Shown one piece after another: positions 12,534-12,739 of a stretch of 12,739 nucleotides of DNA. The notes beneath the pieces are model-generated. The model made no database searches, had not been told where the DNA came from, and was given only the letters and a program-made list of their open reading frames with translations. The stretch comes from Methanoregulaceae archaeon (GTDB lineage Archaea > Halobacteriota > Methanomicrobia > Methanomicrobiales > Methanospirillaceae). Positions within the stretch are counted from its first letter, which is position 1; each line of letters opens with the position of its first letter. Location: positions 1 through 12,739 of the forward strand of contig JACTVF010000036.1 in NCBI GenBank assembly GCA_019695435.1. The letters are read 5' to 3'. The position numbers were made by a program, and so were the translations under genes.

Positions 12534-12739
12534 CTAATGACTGACAAGGTGCTGAACCCATTGTACAAAATTGCCGACGATACCCTGATCCCCGGGACTC
12601 TGGGGTGTTTCCGGGGGAGCCAGCATAGTTGTTATCGGGGTGACCCCTGGTTCTGAAGCACCCACCGCGTGTGAGGTTTGCGGGGCGACCGTTGGTGCAC
12701 CCGTGCTCACCGTTTGCGGGGTGACCTGATAGAACACCG
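12534..12739 (-). CDS. C-terminal end of a Thr/Pro-rich protein, 5' part outside window
   Basis: The last 68 or so codons of a minus-strand gene that continues past the window edge. The visible part is low-complexity and rich in Thr, Pro, Val and Ala, with three degenerate repeat units beginning VTPQT, VAPQT and VTPIT. It ends in the amphipathic-looking segment GIVGNFVQWVQHLVSH. Such tails are typical of exported or surface-anchored methanogen proteins, but no functional domain is visible, so the product cannot be named. The frame is open to the last full codon with no supported internal start. At DNA level the units share GTTTGCGGGG(C/T)GACC (plus-strand reading). Confidence 0.6.
   Translation of the reverse strand, partial: VFYQVTPQTVSTGAPTVAPQTSHAVGASEPGVTPITTMLAPPETPQSPGDQGIVGNFVQWVQHLVSH

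Overview
The window looks like chromosomal DNA of a methanogenic euryarchaeon, most likely of the Methanomicrobiales (Methanoregula type). This is an inference from gene content (an archaeal-type DUF1616 membrane protein, a MoxR/DUF58/DUF4350/DUF4129 cluster, secreted Ser/Thr-rich proteins), TATA-type promoters, short or absent leaders, T-tract terminators, and Shine-Dalgarno sites just upstream of tightly packed genes. No rRNA, tRNA, CRISPR array or intact insertion sequence is visible.

Layout. Positions 1-654 (+) hold the 3' part of a response regulator gene, closed by a strong terminator. Positions 833-1822 (+) encode a five-helix DUF1616 membrane protein. From 1950 to 8540 there is a compact seven-gene operon on the minus strand. 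In transcription order it encodes a small three-helix membrane protein (8540-8280), a 600-residue membrane protein with an exported region and a C-terminal DUF4129-like domain (8283-6481), a DUF4350-like anchored protein (6533-5607), a MoxR AAA+ ATPase (5598-4474), a DUF58 protein (4470-3193), a five-helix membrane protein (3196-2729), and a two-helix protein with a cytoplasmic cysteine cluster (2726-1950). Neighbouring genes overlap by a few bases to about 50 bases, or are separated by 2-8 bases, so they are almost certainly co-transcribed and translationally coupled.

Divergent from the operon, 8757-9266 (+) encodes a small exported protein. Next, 9316-11232 (+) encodes a 638-residue bitopic protein: an unrecognised cytoplasmic domain, one transmembrane helix, a Thr/Pro-rich stalk, and an outside domain that resembles DUF2927, a putative degenerate zincin. 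Both divergent promoters and a perfect 7-bp inverted repeat lie in the 213-bp gap 8541-8753.

Positions 11233-12533 contain no gene I can support. The stretch is rich in inverted repeats, including a 66-nt compound hairpin that coincides with a 26-codon small ORF, and a bulged hairpin with a cUUCGg tetraloop behind a TATA-like box. These are the best candidates for undescribed small RNA or small-protein genes. The window ends inside a minus-strand gene with a Thr/Pro-rich, repetitive C-terminal tail.

How the genes may work together. In the MoxR family the AAA+ ATPase remodels partner proteins that carry von Willebrand-like (DUF58/VWA) domains. Here the ATPase sits among five membrane or exported proteins, so the operon probably builds or matures a cell-envelope complex. 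The two calls with the most mechanistic content are a canonical EF-hand-like calcium loop in the DUF4350-like protein and a C/C-P-x-C cysteine cluster in the last operon protein.
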